Source: Planctomycetota bacterium (GTDB taxonomy: Bacteria > Planctomycetota > MHYJ01 > JACQXL01 > CAKKQI01). Taken from it: a stretch of DNA of 32,023 nucleotides. Shown piece after piece: positions 8,550-17,183 of this stretch (position 1 is the stretch's first letter; every line of letters begins with the position of its first letter). The stretch covers positions 1 through 32,023 of the forward strand of contig DAOWBV010000006.1 in NCBI GenBank assembly GCA_030633885.1, written 5' to 3'. The notes beneath the pieces are model-generated. The model had not been told where the DNA came from. It did no database searches and saw only the letters and a list, made by a program, of their open reading frames with translations. The position numbers and the translations under genes are program-made.

Positions 8550-9263
8550 TTATAATCCTCCGAAACGACGTTCCCGTTGCGCATAATCCCGGATAGCGCG
8601 AGATAAATCTTCCGGTTTAAAGTCCGGCCACAAAGTCGGGGTGACCCAGAGTTCCGCGTAAGAGATCTGCCAGAGTAAAAAATTACTGACCCGCATGTTG
8701 CCGCCGGTGCGAATCAACAGGTCCGGATCGGACATGGACGGATCGTAAAGACACCGGGCGAATTTTTTTTCAGAGATCTGATTGATTTTCAAATTATTTT
8801 TTTTGACTTCGGTAGCCAAACGACGGGCGGCGTCGACGATTTCCGTTCGGCTGCCATAATTAAGGGCCAGCCGCAGAGTTAACCCGGTATGCCGGGCCGT
8901 TAACCGGATATTCTCCTGTATTTCTTTCCGGACTCCGGCCGGGAGTTCGTCGATCCGGCCGATAGTTTTAAAAATAATATTATTTTTCATTAATTCCGCG
9001 CGTTCTTTGACCAGGTATTTTTTTAATAAACTCATAAGAAAAAGAATTTCCAGGCGCGGGCGTTTCCAGTTTTCCCGGGAAAAAGCGTAAAGGGTTAATT
9101 CCTTGACCCCGATCCGGGCGCAGGTGCGGACAATAGTTCGAACGGTTTGAGCGCCTTTTTCATGGCCTTTGATGCGGGACAGTTTGCGTTGGGCCGCCCA
9201 CCGTCCGTTGCCATCCATAATGATCGCAATGTGGCGGGGTAAGTTTTTGGGGAGATTCATCAT
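8550..9263 (-). CDS. uppS: Isoprenyl transferase (undecaprenyl diphosphate synthase family)
   Basis: HIAIIMDGNGRWAAQRKLSRIKGHEKG, YAFSRENWKRP, DLLIRTGGNMRVSNFLLWQISYAELWVTPTLWPDF. Confidence 0.95.
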   Translation of the reverse strand: MMNLPKNLPRHIAIIMDGNGRWAAQRKLSRIKGHEKGAQTVRTIVRTCARIGVKELTLYAFSRENWKRPRLEILFLMSLLKKYLVKERAELMKNNIIFKTIGRIDELPAGVRKEIQENIRLTARHTGLTLRLALNYGSRTEIVDAARRLATEVKKNNLKINQISEKKFARCLYDPSMSDPDLLIRTGGNMRVSNFLLWQISYAELWVTPTLWPDFKPEDLSRAIRDYAQRERRFGGL

Positions 9264-9268
9264 TGATT

Positions 9269-10543
9269 CTATAAAACGATCGTCTGGTTGCGTTCGGAGC
9301 CGACGGAAACCATTTTTATTTTAACGCCCAGCGATGTGGTAATAAAATTTAAATAACGACGCGCTTTTAACGGTAGTTGTTGATATTTTCTGATCGTGGT
9401 CACATCTTCATTCCAGCCCAAAAATTCTTTGTAAACCGGTTGACAGTTTTCCAGAACCGACGCGTTGCCGGGAAAATGTTTATAAGTTTTATTTTTGTAT
9501 TTGTAGGCCACGCAGACCTTTATTTTTTTTAGCTGACTCAACACATCAAGTTTCATGATAGAAAGATCTGTCACGCCATTAATCTCAATCGCGTATTTTG
9601 CGCTCACTAAATCTAACCAGCCGCAACGACGAGCTCGGCCGGTTGTCGCGCCAAATTCCCCGCCGATCCGCCGGAGACGCTCTTCCATTTCACCTGATAG
9701 TTCTGTTGGGAACGGTCCGCTCCCGACACGGGTGGCGTAAGCTTTTATAATCCCAATCACGCGGTTTATTTTTTGCGGGGCGATGCCCGTGCCGGCGCAG
9801 ACCCCGGAAATATCAGAGTTGGATGAAGTAACAAAGGGATAGGTTCCGAAATCGACATTGAGTAATGTTCCCTGGGCGCCTTCGAATAAAATGCGCTGAT
9901 TCTTTTCCAGGGCTTCTTGAATTAAGACCCGGGTATCACAAACATATGATGCAAGTTTCCGGGCATAATTCTGATAATCGCGATAAACTTTTTCCAGTTT
10001 GAACGATTTGTATGGGGATAAATTAGTAATCAGCCAGTTTTTTTCATCCAAGTTTTGTTTTAAACATTTTTTGAAATAATCCGGCTGATAAAGATCACCC
10101 ATTCGTAGTCCCAGCCGGGAACATTTGTCAACGTAGGCCGGTCCGATACCAAGGCCGGTGGTGCCGATTTTGGCATCTCCTTTTCTGATTTCAGCTAAAT
10201 TATCAAGAACTTTATGATAAGGCATAACTAAGTGCGCCCGATCACTTATGAATAAACGATTTTTAACAGCAATGCCGCGCATGGTTAATTCTTTGATTTC
10301 TTTTAATACTTGTGCCGGATCAATGACAACGCCGTTGCCAATAACGCATTTGACGCCCTTGTGGAAAATGCCCGAGGGAATCAGATGTAAAATAAATTTC
10401 TGGCTGCCCCAGATAACGGTGTGTCCGGCATTACTGCCGCCCTGGAAACGGACGACTAAATCGTGATGTTTTGATAACCAGTCAACTATTTTTCCTTTGC
10501 CTTCATCACCCCACTGGATACCGATAACACAGGTCAGACTCAT
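9269..10543 (-). CDS. purA: Adenylosuccinate synthetase; start taken at MSLTCVIGIQWGDEGKGK, not the longer ORF
   Basis: IGIQWGDEGKGKIVDWLS, RFQGGSNAGHTVIW, GIGPAYVDK, FEGAQGTLLNVDFGTYPFVTSSN. Start overlaps the thiC stop (ATGA at 10540-10543). Confidence 0.93.
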   Translation of the reverse strand: MSLTCVIGIQWGDEGKGKIVDWLSKHHDLVVRFQGGSNAGHTVIWGSQKFILHLIPSGIFHKGVKCVIGNGVVIDPAQVLKEIKELTMRGIAVKNRLFISDRAHLVMPYHKVLDNLAEIRKGDAKIGTTGLGIGPAYVDKCSRLGLRMGDLYQPDYFKKCLKQNLDEKNWLITNLSPYKSFKLEKVYRDYQNYARKLASYVCDTRVLIQEALEKNQRILFEGAQGTLLNVDFGTYPFVTSSNSDISGVCAGTGIAPQKINRVIGIIKAYATRVGSGPFPTELSGEMEERLRRIGGEFGATTGRARRCGWLDLVSAKYAIEINGVTDLSIMKLDVLSQLKKIKVCVAYKYKNKTYKHFPGNASVLENCQPVYKEFLGWNEDVTTIRKYQQLPLKARRYLNFITTSLGVKIKMVSVGSERNQTIVL

Positions 10544-11844
10544 TTTTTTTCTTTCATTAAAGCGTAGACGCAGATATTTCCGCACATGGAGCAAACATCA
10601 TCCTGAGCCGGTTGGCGACTCTGGCGTAATTCGCGGGCGCGTTGCGGGTCCAGGCATTCACTGAGTTGATGCGACCAATCCTGCCGGCGGCGAAATTCAG
10701 AAAAACGCTTATCTGATTCCCAGGCACCGGGGACGCCCTTGGCGATATCGGCCGCGTGACCGGCGATCCGGGCCGCGATCACCCCTTCGCGGACGTGTTC
10801 CGCACGGGGCAGGCCAAGATGTTCCATGGGGGTAACGTAACAGATAAAATCGGCTCCGGCCCAGGCGGCCAGGGCTCCACCGATGGCGGAAGTAATATGA
10901 TCGTAACCCGGCGCTCGGTCCGTGACGATCGGGCCGAGGACATAAAAAGGAGCACCGTCACAAAGTTGTTTTTGTAATTGAACCTGGGCTTTGATCTGGT
11001 TCATCGGGACATGGCCGGGTCCTTCGATCATTACCTGGACATCCGCCGCGCGGGCCCGGCGGCTCAGGGCCGCTAAGAGTATTAATTCGTGAACCTGGGC
11101 CTGGTCAAAAGAATCCGCCAGCGCGCCCGGCCTGAGACCATCACCTAAACTTAAAGTGACATCATATTCCCGGGCGATCTCCAGGATCCGGTCGAATTTT
11201 TCATAAAACGGGTTTTCCTGACCTGTTTGGCGCATCCACTCCGCGATGATCATGCCGCCCCGACTGACGATTCCGGCGACCCGTTGCTGATCCTGGATAC
11301 CCTTGATGACATCGCGAGTCACCCCACTGTGGATGGTCATGAAGTCCACTCCGGCTTTTGCCTGGGATTCGATAACTTGCAAGATAGTTTCAGCGGTCAG
11401 GTTTTTAATAAAAGAATGTTTTTTATCAGTCGGCGAAGAGTTTTTCAAAACAGCTTCGTAAATTGGGACTGTACCAAAAGGAATTTGTGATTTAGCCAGC
11501 AGGATTTTTCTGATTCCGGGTATGTCGCCGCCGGTTGAAAGGTCCATGACCGCGTCGGCGCCGGCTTCTTCGGCGACGCGGAGTTTCTCCAATTCTTCCT
11601 GAGTGTCAGTATAATCCGAAGACGTACCCAGGTTAGCGTTGACTTTAGTTCGTAACCCGACGCCAATGGCACGGACCTGCTGAATTCGGGAAAGTTTTTC
11701 CCGGCGCCGGCGATTAACCGGAATGACGACCTTTCCTCGGGCAACCATTTCGCGGATATAAGACGGGGTTACCTTTTCCTGGCGGGCGACTAATTCCATT
11801 TCAGGACTGATATTGCCGGCTCGAGCTGTTTTTAACTGCGTCAT
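10540..11844 (-). CDS. thiC: Phosphomethylpyrimidine synthase ThiC (radical SAM); BzaF-type paralog not excluded
   Basis: TDTQEELEKLRVAEEAGADAVMDLSTGGDIPGIR, MTIHSGVTRD, SRGGMIIAEWM, LSLGDGLRPGALADSFDQAQ, IEGPGHVPMNQI, C-terminal CSMCGNIC cluster motif. Confidence 0.88.
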   Translation of the reverse strand: MTQLKTARAGNISPEMELVARQEKVTPSYIREMVARGKVVIPVNRRRREKLSRIQQVRAIGVGLRTKVNANLGTSSDYTDTQEELEKLRVAEEAGADAVMDLSTGGDIPGIRKILLAKSQIPFGTVPIYEAVLKNSSPTDKKHSFIKNLTAETILQVIESQAKAGVDFMTIHSGVTRDVIKGIQDQQRVAGIVSRGGMIIAEWMRQTGQENPFYEKFDRILEIAREYDVTLSLGDGLRPGALADSFDQAQVHELILLAALSRRARAADVQVMIEGPGHVPMNQIKAQVQLQKQLCDGAPFYVLGPIVTDRAPGYDHITSAIGGALAAWAGADFICYVTPMEHLGLPRAEHVREGVIAARIAGHAADIAKGVPGAWESDKRFSEFRRRQDWSHQLSECLDPQRARELRQSRQPAQDDVCSMCGNICVYALMKEKK

Positions 11845-11929
11845 GATTATTAATTCTAAAACTTATTGAGGAATCGGAAAGTTTCCTGACTACTCAACCT
11901 GAATACCTGTCTGCCTTTGGTGGAAAGCG

Positions 11930-12015
11930 AAGAACCCCGGGATCCTTCGTCCGCTTTCGGCGAACTTCCGCCGAAGGACGGGCCTGTCCTTAGGCAGGCG
12001 GGATGACCCCTCGGC
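11930..12015. repeat. Composite palindromic intergenic repeat in the thiC leader
   Basis: AAGCGAAGAACCCCGGGATCCTTCGTCC...GGCGAACTTCCGCCGAAGGACGGGCCTGTCCTTAGGCAGGCGGGATGACC; several dyads; shares sub-motifs with 3192-3224, 19181-19260 and 25782-25812. Confidence 0.7.
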
Positions 12016-12046
12016 AAAACCAGAAATTTTTTTGAGGAGTCAACTA

Positions 12047-12074
12047 ATTATAGAAAAGTAACCCTGACTGTCAA
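12047..12074 (-). promoter_or_regulatory. Consensus sigma70-like promoter for the thiC operon
   Basis: On the minus strand: TTGACA - 16 nt - TATAAT. Confidence 0.7.
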
Positions 12075-12122
12075 GTCTTATCTTGTTCTGACCGCTTCTC
12101 TTTTTTGGATTGCCAGATACAG

Positions 12123-12150
12123 TTGACCCCGTTAGAGATTATGATATAAT
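12123..12150 (+). promoter_or_regulatory. Sigma70-like promoter
   Basis: TTGACC - 16 nt - TATAAT. Confidence 0.5.
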
Positions 12151-12219
12151 ATTAATAAAAGTTTATTTGACTAACAGAATCTAAAAGGACCATAGAGTGA
12201 ACTAATAACCTATTTTGAC

Positions 12220-12280
12220 GGTCGCCTGCCCGTTTCGGCGAGCGAAACGAGACCGGGAAGGCGACCTGCCCCTAACGGGG
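12220..12280. repeat. Nested palindromic element directly upstream of a promoter
   Basis: GGTCGCCT...AGGCGACC outer arms, CGTTTCG gcgag CGAAACG inner arms, then CCCC taac GGGG; abuts TTGACA at 12281. Confidence 0.75.
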
Positions 12281-12309
12281 TTGACAACCGCGGTAAAATT
12301 TAGTATAAA
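12281..12309 (+). promoter_or_regulatory. Near-consensus sigma70-like promoter for the GH99-like gene
   Basis: TTGACA - 17 nt - TATAAA. Confidence 0.65.
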
Positions 12310-12374
12310 AGTTGGTAATAAAGAGTATAAAAAGTGAAAATACCCAATGGAAAACGGGAAATAAGAAACGAATA

Positions 12375-13553
12375 ATGACGACCAGAAAAATATTTACCTG
12401 CATTTTCATTACGATAGTATTGGGCGGAGTCAACTTCGGTTGTCCGGAGAAGCCCGAAGACTCAGCTGTCGGCAAATTAAAATTCGGGGCCTATTATTCT
12501 CCCCGGTATGATCAGGCCGGGAAACATTGGCAAAAGAAAAATTTACGGTTGCAGCTTATTCCGGCTCAGGAACCGAAATTAGGAAGATATGATTGCCGGG
12601 ATGAATCAGTGATCAAACAGCATGTGGCCTGGGCCCAGGAGGCCGGCATTGATTTTTTCGCCCTGAACTGGTGGGGTTCGAACACATCGACCGATATTAC
12701 TATCAAAAAACATTTTGCTCCTTATTTGGATCAGAACCAAAGTGATTTTAAATTTTGTCTTGTTTATTTGACACCTTTTTTCCTTAAAGTCAAACGGGAT
12801 GGAACTTTACCGGTTAATCTGGATGCCCAGACGAGATTATTGAAAGATTTTCTTTACCTTAGCCGTAATTATTTCAAGCACCCGAATTATTTGAAGATAA
12901 ATGGCCGACCGGTGTTGATCATGTATTTAAGCCGACTGTTAACCGGAGATTATGAAAAAATTATTCCGCGGGTCAAAGCGGTGGTGAGGCAACAGACTAA
13001 GCAGGATATATTTCTGGTCGGCGATGAGGTTTTCTGGGATGAGCCCAACCAGAAAAGAATCGGTATTTTTGACGGAATCACATCCTATAATATGTATGGT
13101 CGCCCTCTTCGTTACGACGGTTACGCGCAATCGAACGGCTTTTTTTCCGATCTGGGACAAACTTATAATGAATATCGAAAAATTGCCGGGGATAAAAAGG
13201 TGAAATTTATTCCAAACGTTATGCCCGGATATAACAACCGGGCCGCGACGCCGAAAGAAAAACGCGTTATCTGGCCGCGAGAAGTGAATCATCTGACAAC
13301 CGAAAAAGGCACTTTTTACCAGGAATATTTCCAGGTGGCCCGTCAACATCTTGATCCGGACCTGCCGATGGTATTGATCACTTCCTGGAATTTTTGGCGT
13401 GATGATACCCAGATCGAGCCGGTGAAGAAATCACGAACGCCGATTAAACATCCGTTTGCCTTGACCGGGGAATATGGTTATTTTGGATATGATGATTTGT
13501 ACTTAAGGATCACGCGAAAAGCGAAATCAGTGCTGGCCCGACCGGTTGATTAG
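12375..13553 (+). CDS. GH99-like (WbsX/endo-alpha-mannosidase-like) glycan-active lipoprotein
   Basis: Signal peptide with lipobox-like VNFGC; FGAYYSPRYDQAGKHW...PKLGRYDCRDESVIKQHVAWAQEAGIDFFALNWWGSN; C-terminal WNFWRDDTQIEP. ATG at 12375 preferred over the ORF start at 12312. Confidence 0.75.
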   Translation: MTTRKIFTCIFITIVLGGVNFGCPEKPEDSAVGKLKFGAYYSPRYDQAGKHWQKKNLRLQLIPAQEPKLGRYDCRDESVIKQHVAWAQEAGIDFFALNWWGSNTSTDITIKKHFAPYLDQNQSDFKFCLVYLTPFFLKVKRDGTLPVNLDAQTRLLKDFLYLSRNYFKHPNYLKINGRPVLIMYLSRLLTGDYEKIIPRVKAVVRQQTKQDIFLVGDEVFWDEPNQKRIGIFDGITSYNMYGRPLRYDGYAQSNGFFSDLGQTYNEYRKIAGDKKVKFIPNVMPGYNNRAATPKEKRVIWPREVNHLTTEKGTFYQEYFQVARQHLDPDLPMVLITSWNFWRDDTQIEPVKKSRTPIKHPFALTGEYGYFGYDDLYLRITRKAKSVLARPVD

Positions 13554-13569
13554 CTGAACTTACTTAGTG

Positions 13570-13662
13570 GTAATTATTTAGCCGAATGAAGTAAAAGGGG
13601 GAATTTAACACACCCCTTAATCCCCTCTTATTAGAGGGGACTTCAGACGACTAAATAATTAC
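13570..13662. repeat. 93-bp inverted-repeat element between convergent genes
   Basis: GTAATTATTTAG...CTAAATAATTAC 12-bp perfect terminal arms with internal CCCCTCttattaGAGGGG hairpin. Confidence 0.8.
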
Positions 13663-13664
13663 AC

Positions 13665-15548
13665 TTATTGTAAATATTTCTTCTTATTGGCATCCCACCA
13701 TCTTTGAATTACTTTGATCTCTTGCTTCCTGATGCTTTCCGAAGCGTGTGGCGTGAACTTAAATGACGTTTGTGTGATTTCCCACAAGGCGCCAATAGAT
13801 TTTTCCCGTACTTCTTTTTCATTATCAGCTAAAGCCAGGATTATCGTTTCAATAGACTCGGGTCGCTTTAGATAACCTAGCGAACTAATAGCTTCACCGC
13901 GAATTGATGGATTTTTATCTGTAGCTAAATTTATCAAGGCCTCGATAACCGTGCTATCATTAATATATTTTAATGTGGCCACAACCTGTCGTTTTAATTT
14001 CAGGTCATCAGATTTTAACAGTTTAAGCAACGTAGGCTTTAAAGCCGGTATTTCATCCTTAAAAGAACATATTGCTCGTAAGAAAATAGTCGTTGTTGAA
14101 TCGTCAGCTTGAGCTAATTCCTGTTTTAAATACGGTATTACCGACGGCCCAATCGAGAGTAATCGCCTCAAGTTCATAGTCCGTCTTATTTTGTCGGTAC
14201 TTTCTTTGAGTAATTGTATTTGCCTTTCAATAAGTTTTTTAGTTTCTTCAGGAGACCTTTTTTCCGGGCTCACTGTATTTTCATCCGGCGGTGATAGTTT
14301 TCCGATCAATAAACGTGGAAACCTTAACCAGGTTAAAAAGCGATAAAAATCACCGGCAAAAGTATTTTGCGCGGAAGCGATGTTTTCTTCTAATCGTTTT
14401 TCGTCGGGACTTTGATGCGTAATATGACGGGTATAAAGCCGATGCAGTCGAGCTAAACTGTCGGTTAAATTCCCCAAGTCCTGATAAAAATCGTTTAACT
14501 GCGGGGCGGAGTTACTTGACTGCAAGGATGTCAGCTGATTTTTTAATTTAGTTTCTTTTTCCGGCCAGCTTTGCGAAAATACTTCCCATGTTTCCGGGGT
14601 AATATTTCGGGCCAGGCCTTTTTGGTAACCGGCGGTCAAATCCCGATAGCACTTTTCCAGTTGCCGAAAATGATCAAGGATGATATTTTCGTCGCCGATT
14701 TGTTCTTTGAATTGAATATCGGCTTGCAAAGAAGGATAATAAAAATTAAATGCGCTGTCTATTTGAGCGACCACGCTTTCGGTTTTTATTTTTTTGCCCG
14801 TGTGAACATCCACCGTGCCACCGCGTCTCAGGTCTTTCGTCACTTGCTCGTAAATACGATAAGTCTGATAAATAAAGTCAAGGGCTAGAAAGGTCAACTC
14901 GGGGAAAAACGGGGTTAAATAATTTTCCTGTTGCGCGAGCAGGATTTTTTCGTGTTGCTTAAGATCTTTGATCATTGATTTATGAGCTTTTTTCCATGAG
15001 CGTAAATTAAATTGATAGTCTTCGCCGGCCTTGATTTTTAAATAGTTCCTCCGCAGGCCGTCATAAAAATATTTGCCGTCACCCAGGACTTCTTTTAAAA
15101 AGTCGATATTTTTCGTTCGCTCCTTTGTTATTTTTTGCGGAGTGCCGACTCGAACCGAATCAAAAATGGTTTCCGGGGGAAGCGACTGAAGTTTTTTCCT
15201 TAACGAAGCCGGCTGGCGTTTGGGATAGAAAGCAACTTCAATGTCATAGTAAGACGCCAATAACTTTTCCTTTATCCGGATTTCGGCTTCGAATTTTCCC
15301 TGCTCAACCGAAGCGCTTTTTCGGGCTAATTGCCGGCTGCGGTAACTTAATTTAATATATAATTTTGTCTTATTGGGGTAGCGCGTCCAACCGGAGATCT
15401 TGAATCCCTGGTGGCTTTCGTTTTGAAAATGAATGGTTTTTGTTTGTTTGATATAGACCGTCGCCGGGGCGAACCCGGATTCTCCGCGAACGGCGAGCAT
15501 GGTCATAAATAGAATAAGGAAACCGGTCAAAACGCGCGGTAAATTCAT
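13665..15548 (-). CDS. Exported protein with C-terminal HEAT repeats, function unknown
   Basis: N-terminal signal peptide (MNLPRVLTGFLILFMTMLAVRG); C-terminal ~35-aa helical repeats (LLKLLKSDDLKLKRQVVATLKYINDSTVIEALINLATDKNPSIRGEAISSLGYLKRPESIETIILALADNEKEVREKSIGALWEI). Confidence 0.7.
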   Translation of the reverse strand: MNLPRVLTGFLILFMTMLAVRGESGFAPATVYIKQTKTIHFQNESHQGFKISGWTRYPNKTKLYIKLSYRSRQLARKSASVEQGKFEAEIRIKEKLLASYYDIEVAFYPKRQPASLRKKLQSLPPETIFDSVRVGTPQKITKERTKNIDFLKEVLGDGKYFYDGLRRNYLKIKAGEDYQFNLRSWKKAHKSMIKDLKQHEKILLAQQENYLTPFFPELTFLALDFIYQTYRIYEQVTKDLRRGGTVDVHTGKKIKTESVVAQIDSAFNFYYPSLQADIQFKEQIGDENIILDHFRQLEKCYRDLTAGYQKGLARNITPETWEVFSQSWPEKETKLKNQLTSLQSSNSAPQLNDFYQDLGNLTDSLARLHRLYTRHITHQSPDEKRLEENIASAQNTFAGDFYRFLTWLRFPRLLIGKLSPPDENTVSPEKRSPEETKKLIERQIQLLKESTDKIRRTMNLRRLLSIGPSVIPYLKQELAQADDSTTTIFLRAICSFKDEIPALKPTLLKLLKSDDLKLKRQVVATLKYINDSTVIEALINLATDKNPSIRGEAISSLGYLKRPESIETIILALADNEKEVREKSIGALWEITQTSFKFTPHASESIRKQEIKVIQRWWDANKKKYLQ

Positions 15549-15566
15549 TTCAGGCCTCTTTATATT

Positions 15567-17183
15567 TTAATTGATAAAATAGGAAATAATTTTTGGAGAA
15601 CCGATCAAGGTTATCGTGACATCGTCCAGAATAGGCGTATCATCAATAAATCCATAAGTATTTTCTCCCGGTGGGATTAATCGGAACTGGTAATCGACCG
15701 GTGATGTTTCCGGGGCCAAGTCTATGTTTAAAGGCATTGGATCGCCGGGTTCCCAGCTTTCGTCGGCTGGTACATCAACTGGCTTCCCGTTAACCAATAG
15801 TAATTCTATTCCGCCGGTTCCATCGCTTGAATCATAATTAATTGAATTATAACTTGTCCAGTAAATATGACCCAGGCGTCTGGTTTCCTGGCTTGTCGGG
15901 TAGTCAATATTTTCCGAAAAAGTACCGGTAAATGTTCGGGGTGTATCTACATAACGATGTGGTAGAGGAAGGATTTCTGCTGCCGAAGTAAATGCTTTAT
16001 TGTATATCCGAAGGTTATCAATAGTGCCGTCGGCCGGCATGGGAAACTTATTGGTAACCGCTTCGTTTATTATTCCGGCTGCGTTTAATTTATCCGAAAA
16101 TCTATTATTCCCGATAAACATGCTCCATTCAGACTTTATTCCTTCTTGAAATGGTTTAGTGCCAACCAGCAATGGATTGCCTTCGGCTGGGAATCCGTCC
16201 ACGAAAAGTCGCAGTTCGGTTGATTCGTTCGTTACATTTTCCGACCACGTTTCCCCCGTTATTAGATTCGTCACTGTCCACGTGTCTGTCCAGGGAAGTG
16301 TTGGTTTCCAGGATAAGACAATATGATGCCAGGTGCCGGCTTGCCATTGGCCGGCTCGATCATATTTAACCACCGCGTAATCATTATAAGTAGGATGCCA
16401 CATTGCTTGGATAAATTTTTGGTACATTTCTTTTTTGTGTTTATCGGTCACAGCCATATTTGAGAATTTAAACCATCCATCATCTGTAAGCTCCTTTGGT
16501 TTAGCTGATTTATCCGTACGGGCCGAGGCCAAAAAAGCGCAGAGGGATTGTTCTCGTGCCATCAGGACGATGCGTTGAACCCCACCGTGATCTTGATAGT
16601 TTTCATCTCCTTCCCCGGCCCACCAATCTTCATTGCTTTTCTTCGTCGTATGCTTTTCGCCCGGGCCCAGACTGAACAATACCCGGCTGTCCTTTGCAAA
16701 CCATCGGTCAATCTCCCTCCCATCCCAGGTCGGTTTGAACCACATTTCTAAAGAACCGGTTAATTCAAAATTGCCCTCAGCTTTATAGCGTAAAAATTCA
16801 TCCTGACTCATATCGGTCTTATCTTCGTTATAAGTGGTTTCATGGCAAAAAACACCATCCGGGAATAATTCACTGGGATCATCATAATCGATCACCGAAC
16901 GGTCGCAATCCGCGCGTCCATAAGCTTTTTTACTATCATCAACACTGGAAGCGATCTGCGCGTCGAAAGCCTCATCATAATTTGCCTCAAAAATAACATT
17001 ACTTTTATCCGGATCAATATCCTGAGTGGCCAGAGCCAGATAGCCATCATAACAAAGCTGATGCTCGCAAACATCTTCGGTTTTGTCAATGCAATTGTTT
17101 TTAATGATTGGCCAAAGCGTATTTGTTTTTAAATCATTTGTCTTTAAATCATTAATAGATTCGGGAAAAGTTGTTAGTCCCAA
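15567..17183 (-). CDS. LamG-like (concanavalin A-type) domain region; probably the 3' part of the upstream GspK-like gene in a -1 frame
   Basis: GSLEMWFKPTW, WHHIVLSWKP, LRLFVDGFPAEGN, ADGTIDNLRIYNKAFTSAAEI. The frame stays open upstream to about 17310 and encodes pilin-K-like sequence STVVKIYDVLRHTTQKDFLQIENG. Confidence 0.7.
   Translation of the reverse strand: MGLTTFPESINDLKTNDLKTNTLWPIIKNNCIDKTEDVCEHQLCYDGYLALATQDIDPDKSNVIFEANYDEAFDAQIASSVDDSKKAYGRADCDRSVIDYDDPSELFPDGVFCHETTYNEDKTDMSQDEFLRYKAEGNFELTGSLEMWFKPTWDGREIDRWFAKDSRVLFSLGPGEKHTTKKSNEDWWAGEGDENYQDHGGVQRIVLMAREQSLCAFLASARTDKSAKPKELTDDGWFKFSNMAVTDKHKKEMYQKFIQAMWHPTYNDYAVVKYDRAGQWQAGTWHHIVLSWKPTLPWTDTWTVTNLITGETWSENVTNESTELRLFVDGFPAEGNPLLVGTKPFQEGIKSEWSMFIGNNRFSDKLNAAGIINEAVTNKFPMPADGTIDNLRIYNKAFTSAAEILPLPHRYVDTPRTFTGTFSENIDYPTSQETRRLGHIYWTSYNSINYDSSDGTGGIELLLVNGKPVDVPADESWEPGDPMPLNIDLAPETSPVDYQFRLIPPGENTYGFIDDTPILDDVTITLIGSPKIISYFIN

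Noticed and set aside
10544-10594. N-terminal extension of the purA ORF (MLHVRKYLRLRFNERKK)
   Set aside because: Canonical PurA begins at MSLTCVIGIQWGDEGKGK; the extension is out-of-frame thiC 3' sequence.
11845-11930. Possible TPP riboswitch upstream of thiC
   Set aside because: No CTGAGA / CCTGATCTGG / GCGNAGGG signatures on the thiC sense strand. A faint 'AACCTGAATACC' match is on the opposite strand and lacks the rest of the aptamer.
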